DNA of 64,000 nt from Puffinus mauretanicus (taxonomy: Eukaryota > Chordata > Aves > Procellariiformes > Procellariidae): the NCBI GenBank assembly GCA_023333565.1, contig JAJKFH010000102.1:496001-560000 (forward strand), written 5' to 3'. The position numbers and the translations under genes are program-made. Below, piece by piece: positions 36,501 through 48,870 of the stretch; position 1 is the first letter of the stretch; each line of letters starts with the position of its first letter. The notes under the pieces were generated by a model. It was given only the letters and a program-made list of their open reading frames with translations, did not search any database and had not been told where the DNA came from.

Positions 36501-39500
36501 TTGGAAAAGGCAGGCTGCAGGAGGAGGGGGAGGTGCAGGACTCTTGTTAGTTTCTTGCAGGTGGACTCTCTCCTCTTCTGAAGGTTTCATACACCAACTT
36601 TTGCAGCCTACATAAGCCAGTCCCTTCTCCTCCAGAAGAGAATGGTGCTTGAACCGTTTCTGAGAGCACAGAAGCACAACCAGGTAGTTACAGAGGTTTG
36701 GTTTTGTGTTTAACACACAGGCAAAAGAGTACCAAAGGTGTGCTGTGAATAAAGGGTTTTGTTTGCTGTACATGCTGCTATCTTCTCTGGTCCAACATGA
36801 TGAGCAAATGGCTCCCCAAACACACATTCAACCACACACCAGCAAAGCTCCAGGTACGGCCGCTACAAGGTGTTGGGTACAAGGTCAATCACGTGTTGGG
36901 GCAGCTGGGTTGGTGCACTGCCTGCCTCATGCCCACACCAAGTACAAACCCTTTGCTCAGGCTGGCCGGCCCTTCTGTTTGCACCAGCAGGCGCCCCTTC
37001 CCAGCAGGAATGATGGGGATCAGGCCTCCTCCCAGGCACCTTCCAGCCACAGCACCTCACCCTCAGACTCCTCACCAGGCTCAGGAGTTAGCACAAGGAG
37101 GATGATCAAGTGATGGAGCCTCCAAACTCCTCTGCAGCCCTGAGGTCTAGCAGCAAGGTGAATCGGTATTACATTACTCCTCTCACACCGCTCAGCAAAG
37201 GCTTGAGCAGAGAGAAACACCTGGCAAGTTTGAGGGTTTTGTCTCACCCATCAAGCTCAGACAAGGACTTCAAGCACAGAAACGGGCAAGGTCCTTCTGA
37301 TAAGTGAGATACTCTGCAGCCCCATGAGGGGCCATTCTGCTACCCGCTCTCCACCCTGCAGAAGCCCTCTCCTTTCAGAGAGCTGAGCACAATCCTCTGA
37401 AGGGGAAGCAGCTGCATTCCCACAGCTGCATCTCACCTGTCGGTCCAGCTGTCCCCTTTTGGTGATGGAAAGAGGAGCATCAAAGAGCTTCTCTTCTGTC
37501 TCTGTTTCCAGAGCCACATGGGTCTTGGTTACTGCTCCAGCCAGAGGATCCAGGAAAACATACTTCTTGTACCTAAGGGTAGAGGACAAGTATTTCAGTG
37601 ATGCTGCCTCGAGAGCCAAAGCCAGAAGAAACAGTGTACCCAAGAAGGCCTTGGAGGTGGAGACCTCCCAACTCACTCACACAGGTAGAACACATCGGGC
37701 CTTCCAGTTTCCTCCTTCTAGCCCCATTTTCCTGCCTCACCCCTCCACAACCAGGAGGCGATCAGCTCCCCACCCTGCTAGCACAGCTTCCACATTCATC
37801 CTAAAGCAAAGCCCCACTGCACTGCCATCATTACCAAGCTCTCCCTCTCCCACCACCTGGCCTGAGATTGTCCTACAGCAGGACACCAGTCTCTCCTGGT
37901 GACTTGTCACTCAAGGGGCAGGAGGAAAGATAAAGAGGGGAAATAATCTGGGAAAGAAAGAGGAGGTTCAGCAGCTGAAAGCTCAAGAAGGTCTTAAAGA
38001 AGCTCTTCAGTATGGGCAGAAGGAGGAACCATGAGGCAAAGCCCAACGGGAACTGCAGTGAAAGGCAGTGGAGATGTTAAAGCAGCAACAGCAGTAAAGT
38101 GTCACTGTGAGGAACCATCAGGAGAAGGAGCAGAACCTAGGCAGGCACATAGGGCAGAGAAGGGCAGGAGTGACAGCAGCTCTAAAGGCCAGAGAGAAAT
38201 TATTACAGGGGTATGACAGGAAAAACTAAGGGAAGTGAAGGGAAGGGAAGTGCAAAGTTGGGTGGAAAGCAGGTGAGCGGAGGATCAGGTGCAGACAAAA
38301 CAATTCTTTCCACCCAAGGGGAAGAGTGAGGAAGAAAGGGTTGCTAGCTGGAAGCCAGCGGAGAGGTACCAAACTCTGTCCTGTCAAGAGCCTGATATGC
38401 AAGACCCCCAGGAAAGCAAGCAGTTACTGCTGCCCCGGGGCAGGGAGAGCTCCTCTGAGGATAAGCAGGGGCAGGTGAGCAGCACGGTGCTGCTCCAGCT
38501 CTCACAGGTTCTCGGTGGTGTTGAAGAGCAGCAGGGAGCTGAGGGAGCTGATGTTCCTGGGGAGGCTGCCAAGACCTTCTTCTGCATCATCCTTCTGGTG
38601 AATTTTGGTGCTCACACACACAGGGAAATACTTGAGCTTCTCCTGCAAGATGACAAATAACAGGTAGCAAGACACTAAAATCACAGCTGCTGAAACAGCT
38701 CTCCCCAGCCACCACAACCCACACTGCTGGATCCACTGCATGGTCTGGGAAACCTGCTGCTCCCTCTCTGCCTCCCTTTGAGCAAGGAAGCGCAAGGACA
38801 ACATTGCAACCCCACATTCACGACAAATCTCAGCAGTTCAGATTCATGGCATGTACTTTTGGTGCCGTGGATGGGTCATATCGAACAGGTGTTGCTGTGG
38901 CAAGGATCCACCAGAATGCAACAACCACTCAGGCTCTATAGCCAGAGGCAGGGATCAGGCATCGCAGCCAAAAAGGCATTTGTTACAGCATCTCCAACTA
39001 CTAGACATTTTCAGGCAGAGTTCCTCAAACATCTCTATTACTTCCCCTCTGCTGCCTTCAGTTGATGTTTTAAGTGATGTGATCCCACTGGTGGGGTATG
39101 CAGGGAAGGCAAAGGAAAAAGAGGTTAGGAAAATGACAGAGTGCCCGCGCTAGGCAAGAGATCAGGCAGAAGGGAGTGCACAGGGTGGAACATGTGCCAG
39201 ATGGTTTTGCAAAGCCTGAGGGATTTGCAGGAGTTTTCAACTCTAATGAACTGAAATCTCCTCTCTCTCGGTTCTAAAACTTCATGCATAATATATAGAG
39301 CTCCCTTTAGAAAAGGACTTATTACATCTGAACTGCTTGACTTTATAGAGCACAGGAATTGCCATCCCAGATCAGACCAGAGTTTCAGCTAGCATGACAG
39401 CGCCCGCTGCCAGGTGCTCTGGGGGATGAAGCTCAGTGCCCACAGCAAGCTTTGCTGCAGAGGGGGAAAGGCATCAGTTTCTGAACCCAGAGACAGCCTG

Positions 39501-42500
39501 GGATGGATGAACCTCCACCCTAGACCCCTCCCCACATTCTTCCTCAGCCCCTTCACAACTCCTGTTCTTCTTCACAAACTAGGACAAGCACCAGCCTGGC
39601 AGCTGCGAGGTGGTAAGTGTTCATACCAGAAGAAACCAGAGCACTAACCAGGACAGTTTGTCAGATGAAATAATTGGCCACACACTCGAGGTTTTCTTCT
39701 GCCACCAAAAGATGACCACTTTAAATACTGTCCACAGCTTCCTACTACCTCACTACTTCCAGCATCCCTGTTCTATCCCATTCTCTGAGTCCTTCTTCCC
39801 TCCTTGTACTTGTAGGGGGGAAATGGAGTCCACTGTTGGTTCAGTTTTAACACCACATCTCAGCAACATAAGCAGTTTCTCCTGATTGAAATTTCAGGCT
39901 TGAATTTGGTAGCCAGAAATCCTGGGAAATGGCTTAGTTACAGCTCAGTTAATCCACTAAGAGTTTGTATGATGCTCTGAGTCTATAAAATGCTATAAGA
40001 AAAGACCTGGGAGGTTTTGATTTAATTTTTTTCCCCCCAAATAACATGTTCCAACTTGTGAAAAATACACTGAAATAAATGTCTTGAATTTTTATGGAAG
40101 CAGGTAGACAAAAATATATAAATTGTTATTTAGAGACTGTAGAAGCAGACATTCAAAAATAAAGGTTCTTTTGATCATTAATATTCATTTCCCAATGTTT
40201 AATTTTTTAAGCATGAGGGAGTACTGATGTTTTTGCTAGAACTGTTCACACACACTTAGCCCTCAAGTCATATATATATTTTTTTAATTCTCTCTTTGTA
40301 GATTTCAATTAGCACTGGAAGACTGTGCGTCACTGTAAGAGCGTAGTGAGAAACAAACCATTACCTACATTTACTTAGAAGTTTAATCTAAGGCAGTTAT
40401 AAAAGCACTAAGCACGAGTATTACTCTGAAACGCAAGGCTCTACATAATCCTTTTAATTTAAATGCCACCAAAGTGTTAGTCTTATTCAAGTATCTGGAT
40501 CTGTTTTGAAATTTAGAACAGTTACATACCATCAATAATATCCTGCAACTGTGAATTCTACAAGTTAACATGCCATTTAAAAATTAGTTTTCTTTCATGA
40601 AGGCCTTAAGCCAAAGGTTCAGCAACCTCGACATGCTGAAGTCACGGGGGGGGGCGCTTGAATGCTCTAACTCCCCAGCCTGGGGTTTGGCACCTGGCAG
40701 GATCACACCTCTAAGGACGCTGCATTTCCAGGCATTTTTCTTCCGAAAAGCCTAGAGTTAAAAATATATAAAGTCACCCTCGTTCTTAAGTTAAAGTAAG
40801 CACACACTATTACAAAGGCAATTGGTGTGATACACCAGAAACCCCATTCCCCCCCATGCCAATGGAGTGCTGAGGCTAGCTGGAAAAGCACTTGAAGATG
40901 AGCAAGTGCCAAAAACCTGGTTTAGCCTCCCCATGCCCATGGTGGACTCCGAGAGAGGCAGAATTCACAAGGACATGACAAGCTACTGACATTTTTGAAG
41001 CCTAGCAAGGTTACTCCAGCGGTGGACTGTAACTTTTGCTTGGACCTCTTCCCAAGCCCAGGCAGACCATGTCTCCCACCCTGTCTTCCAGCCTCCTGAG
41101 GGGCACTTGCATCACCTGGGCACAGGTCCCACCGCAAAGGCAGTGCCCAGCGCCTGAGAAGCCCTACAGGGCTGCAGCCGACTCACTGTTGAACCCTGCC
41201 TAGCTGCTACCACAGCAACGTGCAAAGCAATGGCTTTCCAGACTTACCATACGCACCCCGTTTCTGGCACTCTTACCCGTCAGCGCTTACCTTACCAACC
41301 TAAATTGTCCTCTCAACAGCTGAGTTTTCACTTCCTTGGGGTGTGGAGGGGGAAAGGAGAATTTCCCAGGAGGGAAGCATTTTTAAATAAACTGCAGAAC
41401 CACACACATTTCCAACTCAGCCGCTTTCTCCCCAGAGCACAAACCCTAAACGCTGAGCACAGGCTGCCACCACTTACCCTCAAACTGACATGAGCAGAGC
41501 TTGCTTTCCTGGTGGGGCATGTGTGTGCGTGTGGGAGTGAAGTTAGCAAAGGCCACTGCAACTGCTCCCAGCAAAGAGGCCCTCATTAGAAGTGAAAACA
41601 GGCTGTGAACCTCTGCCGAAAGCCCTGAATAATTGAGGAGGGCATAAATGCAAACATTAAGACTTTCCTCTGTCACATTTCATTACTGCAAGGCACATCG
41701 GGCTCCGTGCTCAGCTATGGCCGAGAAGGGCCCGTCCCCCAGGAACGCGGTCAGAGCTCGGCCGCACCGAGCCCCGCTCAGCACACCAGCTGCTCCTGGC
41801 GCAGGCCCCTCCACCGTTCATCAGCTGACAGCCACTCGCCGGCACAGCAGCGTCCCGCCGCCCCACAGAAGAGCTGCAGGAGCCAGCGTGCGTGAGCTTG
41901 GCGAGAGCAACAAGACCGCTGCATGAGGCAGGGTCAGCAAAGCCAGAGAAAGATCAACAACCCCAAAGGAGGATCAAAAGATGGGTCACAGGAGGGGCCT
42001 GCAACAAACATCCCCTGGGGCCTGCAACAAAGTCCCTGTGGTGATGGCAGCCTTGGTCACCAAAGGCAGAACGTGCCAATGGTACCGAGACCGCCTGGGA
42101 CAGGGAAGAGGTGGCATCGCAGGCAGATGGCAGGGGCAGTGGGGAAGCGCATGAAGAGCCTACTGGAGCCAGGGGGCCAGTCAGATGGGCACACCATTTG
42201 CTCTTTGCGGGACGCTGCTTTTTACCAGCTGATGCTCTTCTCAGTCCCCTCCCTGTGCGAGGGGCTGTACATTGGCACCAGCCCTTCAGGGCGGGAGAGC
42301 ATCTCCCCCACTCACCGCCTACTTCTGCTCCCCCCACACGCTCTGATGGGATGGGGCCACCAGCCAGACAGCACAACCGTAATTGGCCTCCCCTGGCTGG
42401 CCAGCAGCAGGTCCTACACAAGCTACCTGGCTACTGCCAGGGCTCAAAGGAAGCACGAACCCTGCTCGAGTTTGCCAGCTGTCCATTCGGCCAGCAACCC

Positions 42501-44609
42501 TGCTTCCCTGGCCTGGCTGCAATATTCATAACTACCTCACTGTGTGAGGTCTCAACTCCATTAAAACTCAGGAAAGTTTAGCGTGATAAATTATTCAGTG
42601 GCAGCTTTATTTTTGGGCCAAGGCACACAAGGATGTCTCTTTAGGGGTGGAGAGCAGGGAAGTTGTCAGGCTGATCCCTAACCTGCCAGGAAGAGCACAT
42701 CTGCTACTCCTGGCACAGCACATACACAGCAACTTTTAAACTTTAAATACAGCAACTCTTCCTCCTCTCCTTCCAACCTGGGGAAGTTGACCCAAATTGT
42801 TGGAGACTCCTTTGGTAGCATTTCCTGCCAAACCCACCACTTCTCAGACCTTCCTAAGAAGCCCCTCTCTGCCACTCAATCCACAGGATAAAAAGGAACT
42901 CAATACTTCAGGACCTCCTTCAACACCACCAGCTGCAGACATCTGTGCTATGGGCATACCTGGAAGCCTCAACTGTGCTGGGTATTGAGAGATTCAGCCC
43001 CTCTCTGAAGGGCTTGCAACCTACAATAGCTGAACACAAGGCAAAGGAGAAGCAAAGCATAAACAAAAGATGCAAAGAAGCAAAATGATCTTCCCCTCCA
43101 AGATGTAAAACTTAGCTGGGAACCAAGAAGGGACAACACCCAAGTGTGATGCTTTCCTGGGACACAAAAATGCTCTAATGACTTCTTTTTCTCCTGACAC
43201 ACTCACAAGCACTTTTACCTTTCCCTTCTCACCATCGCTTATATTAGAGCCTTCAGAAACTATTTTTCAAACAATTATGACCCTGATTCCAGCTGCCTTA
43301 CCATGCATAGCTGAAACCTTAAGGCCAGCCAGCTGCACCCACCAGCACGGCTGCAGAAAACAGTGACGTTTCAGGAAATGGAACAGCTCTGGAGAGTTGG
43401 CAGCCAACAGCCACCCAAAACGCTCAACCACTGCACCAAGGTCTTGTACTGACATGGCCCTCTCAAACTGGCAGCTCTGCAAGCTTCCCAGCCTGACCTC
43501 ACACACCCCCACCAACAGGCCAAGCTGAAAAGATGTTCTGCTCCCGGCCTATATTCTAAAGCCCTGGTCTATTTCGTTAAAGAGACTAACAGCCTCCCAG
43601 CCTCTCACTGGTTGTTCATCTCAAGGTCTGTTCTCCTCCTCCTTACCTGCAGAGCTTTCTCATCCAGCACTCGGTGTTTGCTCTGAATTTTGTGTCTTGG
43701 CCATTTTTGTTTAGCTGGGTCTTCTGCACCAGCAAAAATTGAACTGTACTCCTGCAGTCGTTCAGGGGCTGGATACTTGGCACTGGAAAATACCTGTGGA
43801 GAGACAAGGAGGGAATGAAAAATCCCAACAACTAAGCAATCCTACACTACAGAAACATATGGAGTGGAGTAAGCGCACAATCTGTGCTGCTGGTGGGAAT
43901 GGACAACCTTGGAGTCAACAGGCTCCTAAGGGCTACCTGCACAGACCCAATCTTGCGTGGGCTTTTTCACTTTTTTTTCACTTTTCAGAACTTCTCTCTA
44001 TATATAAGTACTAGGAGATCATAGACTCCCACTGGCAGGAAGGGAATTTGAAACACTGTATTAAATGGAGGAACAACGGGGAGAGAAGAGTTTTCACCAG
44101 TTTTACATGGTTCAACAAGATGAAGATGCACGAAGGGGAGGCTCTCTAACAGCAGCTTTCATTCAAATAGCCAAAGTGTCTATGAGCGTGAAGTGAGAGG
44201 GTGTTGGGCTTAGCCCAGCACATGCCTTTTCTCTTTCTCAAGGAGAAGCTGGGGCAGCAACTTATATAGGCCTCCTAAGGCCAGGAGCTGTGAGGCTCAT
44301 GGGTCTAAAAATCATCAACTGGCCGTGTCAGGAAGGGGATTCTCATCACAACCCTGCCCAGCAGCAAGGCACGGAGAGGTGAGTGGTCAGCAGCTGTGGC
44401 AGCCAAGCACCTGTTCTTCTCCAGAGTTTACATCAGGAGTAAAGGGAGAAGGTGGAAGGAGGAAGGGAGGCCATGCAGCCTTCACTGAAGTCACTACCTT
44501 AATAGCCTTCTTGCTGCCCTTTATCTTCTCAATCTTCGCTTGGGCAAGCGTGACTCTCTCACCGATTGCCTGAAGCTGTGCCCGGCTGGCCTCCACCCGC
44601 TGAGAGATC
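33502..44609 (-). CDS. WASHC1: WASH complex subunit 1, lacking its first coding exon
   Basis: Arp2/3-activating (nucleation-promoting) subunit of the WASH complex, which drives actin branching on endosomes for retromer-linked sorting. Nine minus-strand exons join in one frame: 44609-44498, 43793-43647, 38642-38506, 37572-37437, 36292-36088, 35594-35430, 35099-34941, 34288-34220 and 33653-33502. They give 426 residues ending EDEDDWES and stop TAG. Visible, numbered from the first residue seen: the N-terminal helical WAHD part ([30 protein letters not shown]); [18 protein letters not shown] near 133-150; [19 protein letters not shown]; a run of 12 prolines at 254-265, then PPPPPLPQP; a WH2 actin-binding motif near 316-333 ([17 protein letters not shown]); a basic [15 protein letters not shown] helix; [18 protein letters not shown]; and the acidic end with its conserved Trp. 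The first exon needs two bases before the G at 44609 to complete an Arg codon. The human protein (465 residues) has ~50 more N-terminal residues; that exon was not found up to 64000. All splice sites are GT-AG. Confidence 0.95.
38643..43646 (-). other. Large WASHC1 intron (5.0 kb)
   Basis: The biggest fully contained WASHC1 intron. It holds an old interspersed repeat near 39350-39445, AT-rich sequence around 39950-40600 and a mildly CpG-rich patch at about 41690-41910. No embedded gene is recognised. Confidence 0.6.
39350..39445. repeat. Old sauropsid interspersed repeat
   Basis: The string aggaattgccat, then cagatcagaccag, then gctgccaggtgctctggggg matches in order a repeat I remember from turtle and other sauropsid genomes (aggaattgccatactggatcagaccag ... 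tgccaggtgcttcagag). Its class name is uncertain and the copy is diverged. Confidence 0.45.
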
Positions 44610-45235
44610 CTAGGAGGCAAGCACCTTTCTTAAGATGAAGAATCCAGAGCCAGAGATTTTTTGGCAACAGCCAGTGCCCAGGCCCTCAGGGAAAGGTGTA
44701 AATCTCAGTGGACTGGATTGTTTCATAGGGCAAAATACTGCTGGTTGAGATGTGCTTGTCTTGGTCCCATTGAGAGTTTTATGTACTCTGACATGAAGGT
44801 AAGTCTATTCCGTGACTCACAGCACAACATTCCCACAACTTTGAGGCACAGCACAGAAAGATGGAAAACTGCAGCTTTTTTGTGACACTGGAGTGCCACA
44901 AGCCCTACTTCCCTCTGCAGGTACTGCTGACAAGAAAGCCACAGCCAGTTATCAACTGCCAACATATTTTTAATAAAAATGACTTGTTAAAAATGAAAGG
45001 CAACACAAGCTAATGAGCAGAGTTCAGGACTCACAAGGCTTACCCTCTCCTCTACTATACCAGCAGTTCGTTGCACGACTTCTTCCATGTTGCTTCGCAG
45101 CTTTGTGATTTGGTTTCCACATCAGTTAAACAACATTATGTCCTCATTTGGAGCAATAAAACACGCTAACCTGCATAATTTTTGCATAACTAGAGCAAGC
45201 AATAAAATGCTTTGGGACTGAGGTGAAAAGCACTC

Positions 45236-45455
45236 TGTGGCAGCGGGGGACAGCGGTCACTGGTTCACCACGTGGACATACTCCTGTCCCACAAAGCTGA
45301 TAGCAGACACCTTGCAGCCAGGGGCATGACTGAAACTGCCAGCATGAAGTGTGCAGTCGCTACCCTGCTGCGGGAACTGTCACACAGGCTCAAACAGATG
45401 CTAGGAGGGACATCGGAACCAGGCATCAGCTACAGGTAACTATGGAGTCACCTTT
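45236..45455. other. Exon-like GC-richer fragment, both strands open
   Basis: Minus strand: after a weak acceptor (cctgtgtgacag), an open frame ends ...GCKVSAISFVGQEYVHVVNQ and a stop at about 45260. Plus strand: an open frame runs from about 45242 to a donor TACAG|gtaact at about 45436. Both look protein-like, so at most one is real. I recognise no family on either strand. Confidence 0.25.
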
Positions 45456-45589
45456 TCAGTAGAGACCTTCCTTCCCCTTGCATAACTAGCAGGGTCTCCC
45501 TAGCTTCAAGCTCAAAAGCTGAAAATTGTTCTGAATCTTAACCCCTCTAATGAAACCAGCAAGGAATATTTTTATGGCTATACAACCCA

Positions 45590-46715
45590 TTATGAGAGAT
45601 AGGACTCCAGCAATGTTTTGTAGCAATGAGTTCCATCGGATCATTTTGTGCCTCTAAAGATCAATCTCAAGTATTGTTTTTAAATTTCACCAAAAGTCTC
45701 TCTTTGCTTTTGAGAGCTTCCATGCTTTTTTCCCCACTCTGTATAATTCCTTTTAGTAACAAATTTGACATCAGTAGTGATCTATGATTCCCATTTTCAA
45801 ACTGTACCAAACCTGTCTTTTCAAGTATTTTCACTCCGTGCAGCACATTCCCTATTACAGTAGAGAAATGGACTCCACTAAAGCCCTGCCATTGTAGGTA
45901 GTGAAAAAAACAGAAAGTACAAGCAGCCTATTCACCTTGTATCATTCTGAAAGACCCCCACTTCTTTCTCTAAACAGCTTTACGTGTTTCTGTTTGTTTA
46001 TAGCCATGCTCCCCTCTTTCTGGAGGCATCCTTCCTTATACATATGGCAGGAGAGCACACAGCCTGTTTCTACTTTATTTTTTGGAGTGGGAGATGAGCA
46101 AAACTGAACCTCATGAGATTCTCCCTCTCGGAATTATTCTCCATTTCCCCATCCTTTTATTTTAAATACAGCCTAACAGCTTGTATTTTGTACCAACACT
46201 AAGTACAAATCTGTTCATGATTTTCTTCCCACACCCTCCCTCTGTCTCAGTGGAGTAAGTCCACATCATTCACACACTTGATAGGTTCTCAGAGCAGTTT
46301 CTGTTGTTCCTTTCAGTGTGCATTTCCTAGCACCTGTTTACAGCAAATTTCATGTGTCATAGGGCTGTCCCCATTGCCTTGTTCTCTTAAAAGTGTGAGA
46401 TGCCTATGAAGGACCTAAGTCTTCCCTAATTGCTCTCCCCAGCAAATTTTCCCACCTCACACTTCACCTCTTTTCGAGATGTTTCATAATTGTATTGATT
46501 GACACTATTTCCAGCACTGCTCCTGGGAGCATGTGACTATTTTTACTTCCTTCAAAAAAATTGGTCATTTATTTCTGCTTTGCCTCTCTCCCTCAAATCA
46601 ATGCTGCAATTTTCCCTTTCACCTGTGAGTAGACCCCTCTCCTAGAAGAGCTCAAAAAAGCCTTTCTGAAGCTCCAAATAAAAGCAAGGTATCAATTGCC
46701 TTTCAGCCAGTACCC
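45590..46715 (-). mobile_element. Ancient CR1-type LINE remnant (ORF2 and 3' part)
   Basis: Read on the plus strand, the stretch follows in order the antisense of a sauropsid CR1 ORF2: a gcaatgagttcca-like start (3' UTR side), pyrimidine-rich blocks, aacagcttgtattttgtacc, gcatttcctagcac, aatttcatgtgtcat, cactgctcctgggagcatgtg and finally aagcctttctgaagctcc. The element's own coding strand is therefore the minus strand. It is too decayed for any reverse-transcriptase frame to remain open. Recognition is from remembered consensus. Confidence 0.5.
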
Positions 46716-48739
46716 TGCTGACTCCCAGACACAATTCTCAGGGGCTGACCAGGCACATGTTCCTCTCCCAGAAGGAAATGTTAAGCAAATAGTTATGCAA
46801 GCTCAGACCCGGAAACCAGTAACCGTTCTCCTCCCTCCCACTCCATGAATGTGAGTGGGTCGAGTGAGGCAGTCAAACATTTCTCTCACTCCCTTTCCTG
46901 CCCCACATTATCCTCATCGCTTCACCAGGTATCATCTCTTCCTCTCCCTTCCCATACTTACTCTTTCCCTAGCTGTGAAGAAGCAAAGGAGTTTTTGAGG
47001 AATCCCGGTTATCCTTACCTTTCACCCTTAACCACTTCAACATTTAACATTCATCCTCTAAGACACCCGGTTTAGGAAAGGAACGGTGCCACAGATCCCT
47101 TTACGCCCCCACCAAACACAGCAGTGCACTGGCTATTACAAAGCACTTCTTGATGCTAGAGCACTAACACCTCCCGTAGCGCATGGACAGTATCAGGGGA
47201 AGAACAGAAAGCGAAGCACCTCTCAGCCCACAGCGCTGCATACATCTTTTTCATTTAAGGTTTGCTGGAACCTCTCTGAAAAAGGCGGCATCCCTAAAAA
47301 CACAGCATGACTGGCAAGTACTGTGCCCTAGCTGCAACAGTAATGGTGCATCCAGAAGGGAAAGAGGGAAGACATCTATAGCTTCATCCATCCCTACTGC
47401 CCACCAAATATAACCGAGAGTGATTACATTTACCGATAAAAGGACAGAATCAGGCAGACGGCCTGCTCCCAGCACAAGCTGGGGAAGTTATCTAATGCCA
47501 GCTCAGGTGTTTCAAACCATGACGGCTCTTCTCTGAGGCACCCTGTACTTTCTCCTATGGCCTCCTACTCTAGGATTTGCCAGGCCAAATCCCACTAACC
47601 TTAGGAGATATGCCAAAAACCTTCACCTGAGGTGGTACAGATGCAGGCACACAACATAAACTGAATACACACCAGTCTACAGAATTAATTTATTTGTTGC
47701 TGAGCAAGATAACTATGAAAAAAATTATTAAACCCCCTCAATCCAACTAATCGAAATTCCATCACATGTACAGGCTCCTAAACGTGCATGACTGTTATGC
47801 ATGTACAGGTCAAGATACAGTTGCATGTGTTAGTCAAAAGAGACAATATACCATATTGATACTGAAAAAATACATGGGAAAAAAAACGTCATGTTCAAGT
47901 GTCCTCCAGCAACTTTAGTATTTCTACTGCTGTGGAAACTGAACTTACTCCAAGGAGTCAACCTGGTGTTTGTAAAGAAAGGAACCATGGAGGGATGGAG
48001 TGGGCTGTTGCCAAGGATTTCAGGGGCAAAGCGTTTGAAGCAAGGTGGCATTCAGACCTCAACCTCCATTTAAGGACTGTGTTACTGAGTGGCGTTTGTT
48101 TGAAAGGCAATTGCAATTAGGACAGGAGGCCAATAAAATGGCCCGTTACTGCCCCTCAGAACCCTGCACTCAGACAGCCAAAAACACCATCAGCATCTGA
48201 ACCTAGCCCGCGCCTATCCTATTAGTCATTGCTGTGTTATTTTGCCCTCGGTGCTCTTTTCTGCTTGAGAAACCCCTTTAGTTAGATTCAATTTGACTTG
48301 GAGTTGCAAAGAAGCAGGAGGCGGGCAGGGCCTCCTTCGGGCAGGATGCATGCTTTGGGACAAGTGAAAAGGGGGCCCGTAGAAGAAAGGAGAATCTATC
48401 ACCTGCCTTCAAATCCTGGGCACCGAGCCAAACCAACCTTCCCCTCCCAATGCTTTCCTTTGGGGAAGTAATACATGTGGCAGATTAAATCTATCTAGTG
48501 GATTATCTCTTAATCCATACAGATTTTTATTTTTAATCTAAGCAGATATTAAAGCCAATCTTTCAGCTGCTTTGATTCAAGCTTTCACATTCTCTTGTCC
48601 CTCTGAAATCTTTTTGCAGTCAAGCCCCCTGCACCTCACCCCCAACTTAGATCTCATTTCTCCTTTCACCTAAAGCCCTCATCCTGCTGCCTTGAGCTCC
48701 TCTCCATTTTAGAGGCAGCTCTCTTCCACACCCACAGCA

Positions 48740-48870
48740 GGTCCCAGGAACACTTCCTCCTACCTCACCGCCTCCCTCGCTGGCCCCGTATCCTCTATCT
48801 CATCTGCGGCCGCCAGCAGATCACTTCCTGTTATCTCCTTATAACTCCTCTGATAATCTGCACATCCAGG
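48740..48870 (-). promoter_or_regulatory. Possible minus-strand promoter or enhancer patch
   Basis: On the minus strand the order is GTTATAAGGAG, AGATAACAGGAAGTG, a small GC-rich core with GGCGGCCGCAGATGAGATAG, then GGAGGCG|GTGAGGTAGG, which could be a donor. It thus has a TATA-like word, a GATA site directly joined to an ETS core, an E-box and a donor within 130 bases of otherwise AT-rich DNA. It could be a 5' exon/promoter for WASHC1 or a GATA/ETS-type enhancer. Inference from motifs only. Confidence 0.25.

Noticed and set aside
45260..45380. Likeness of FVGQEYVHVV to the WASHC1 N-terminal LAGQTYAVPL segment
   Set aside because: Only a handful of residues match, a stop follows at once, and the downstream family sequence is absent; probably chance.
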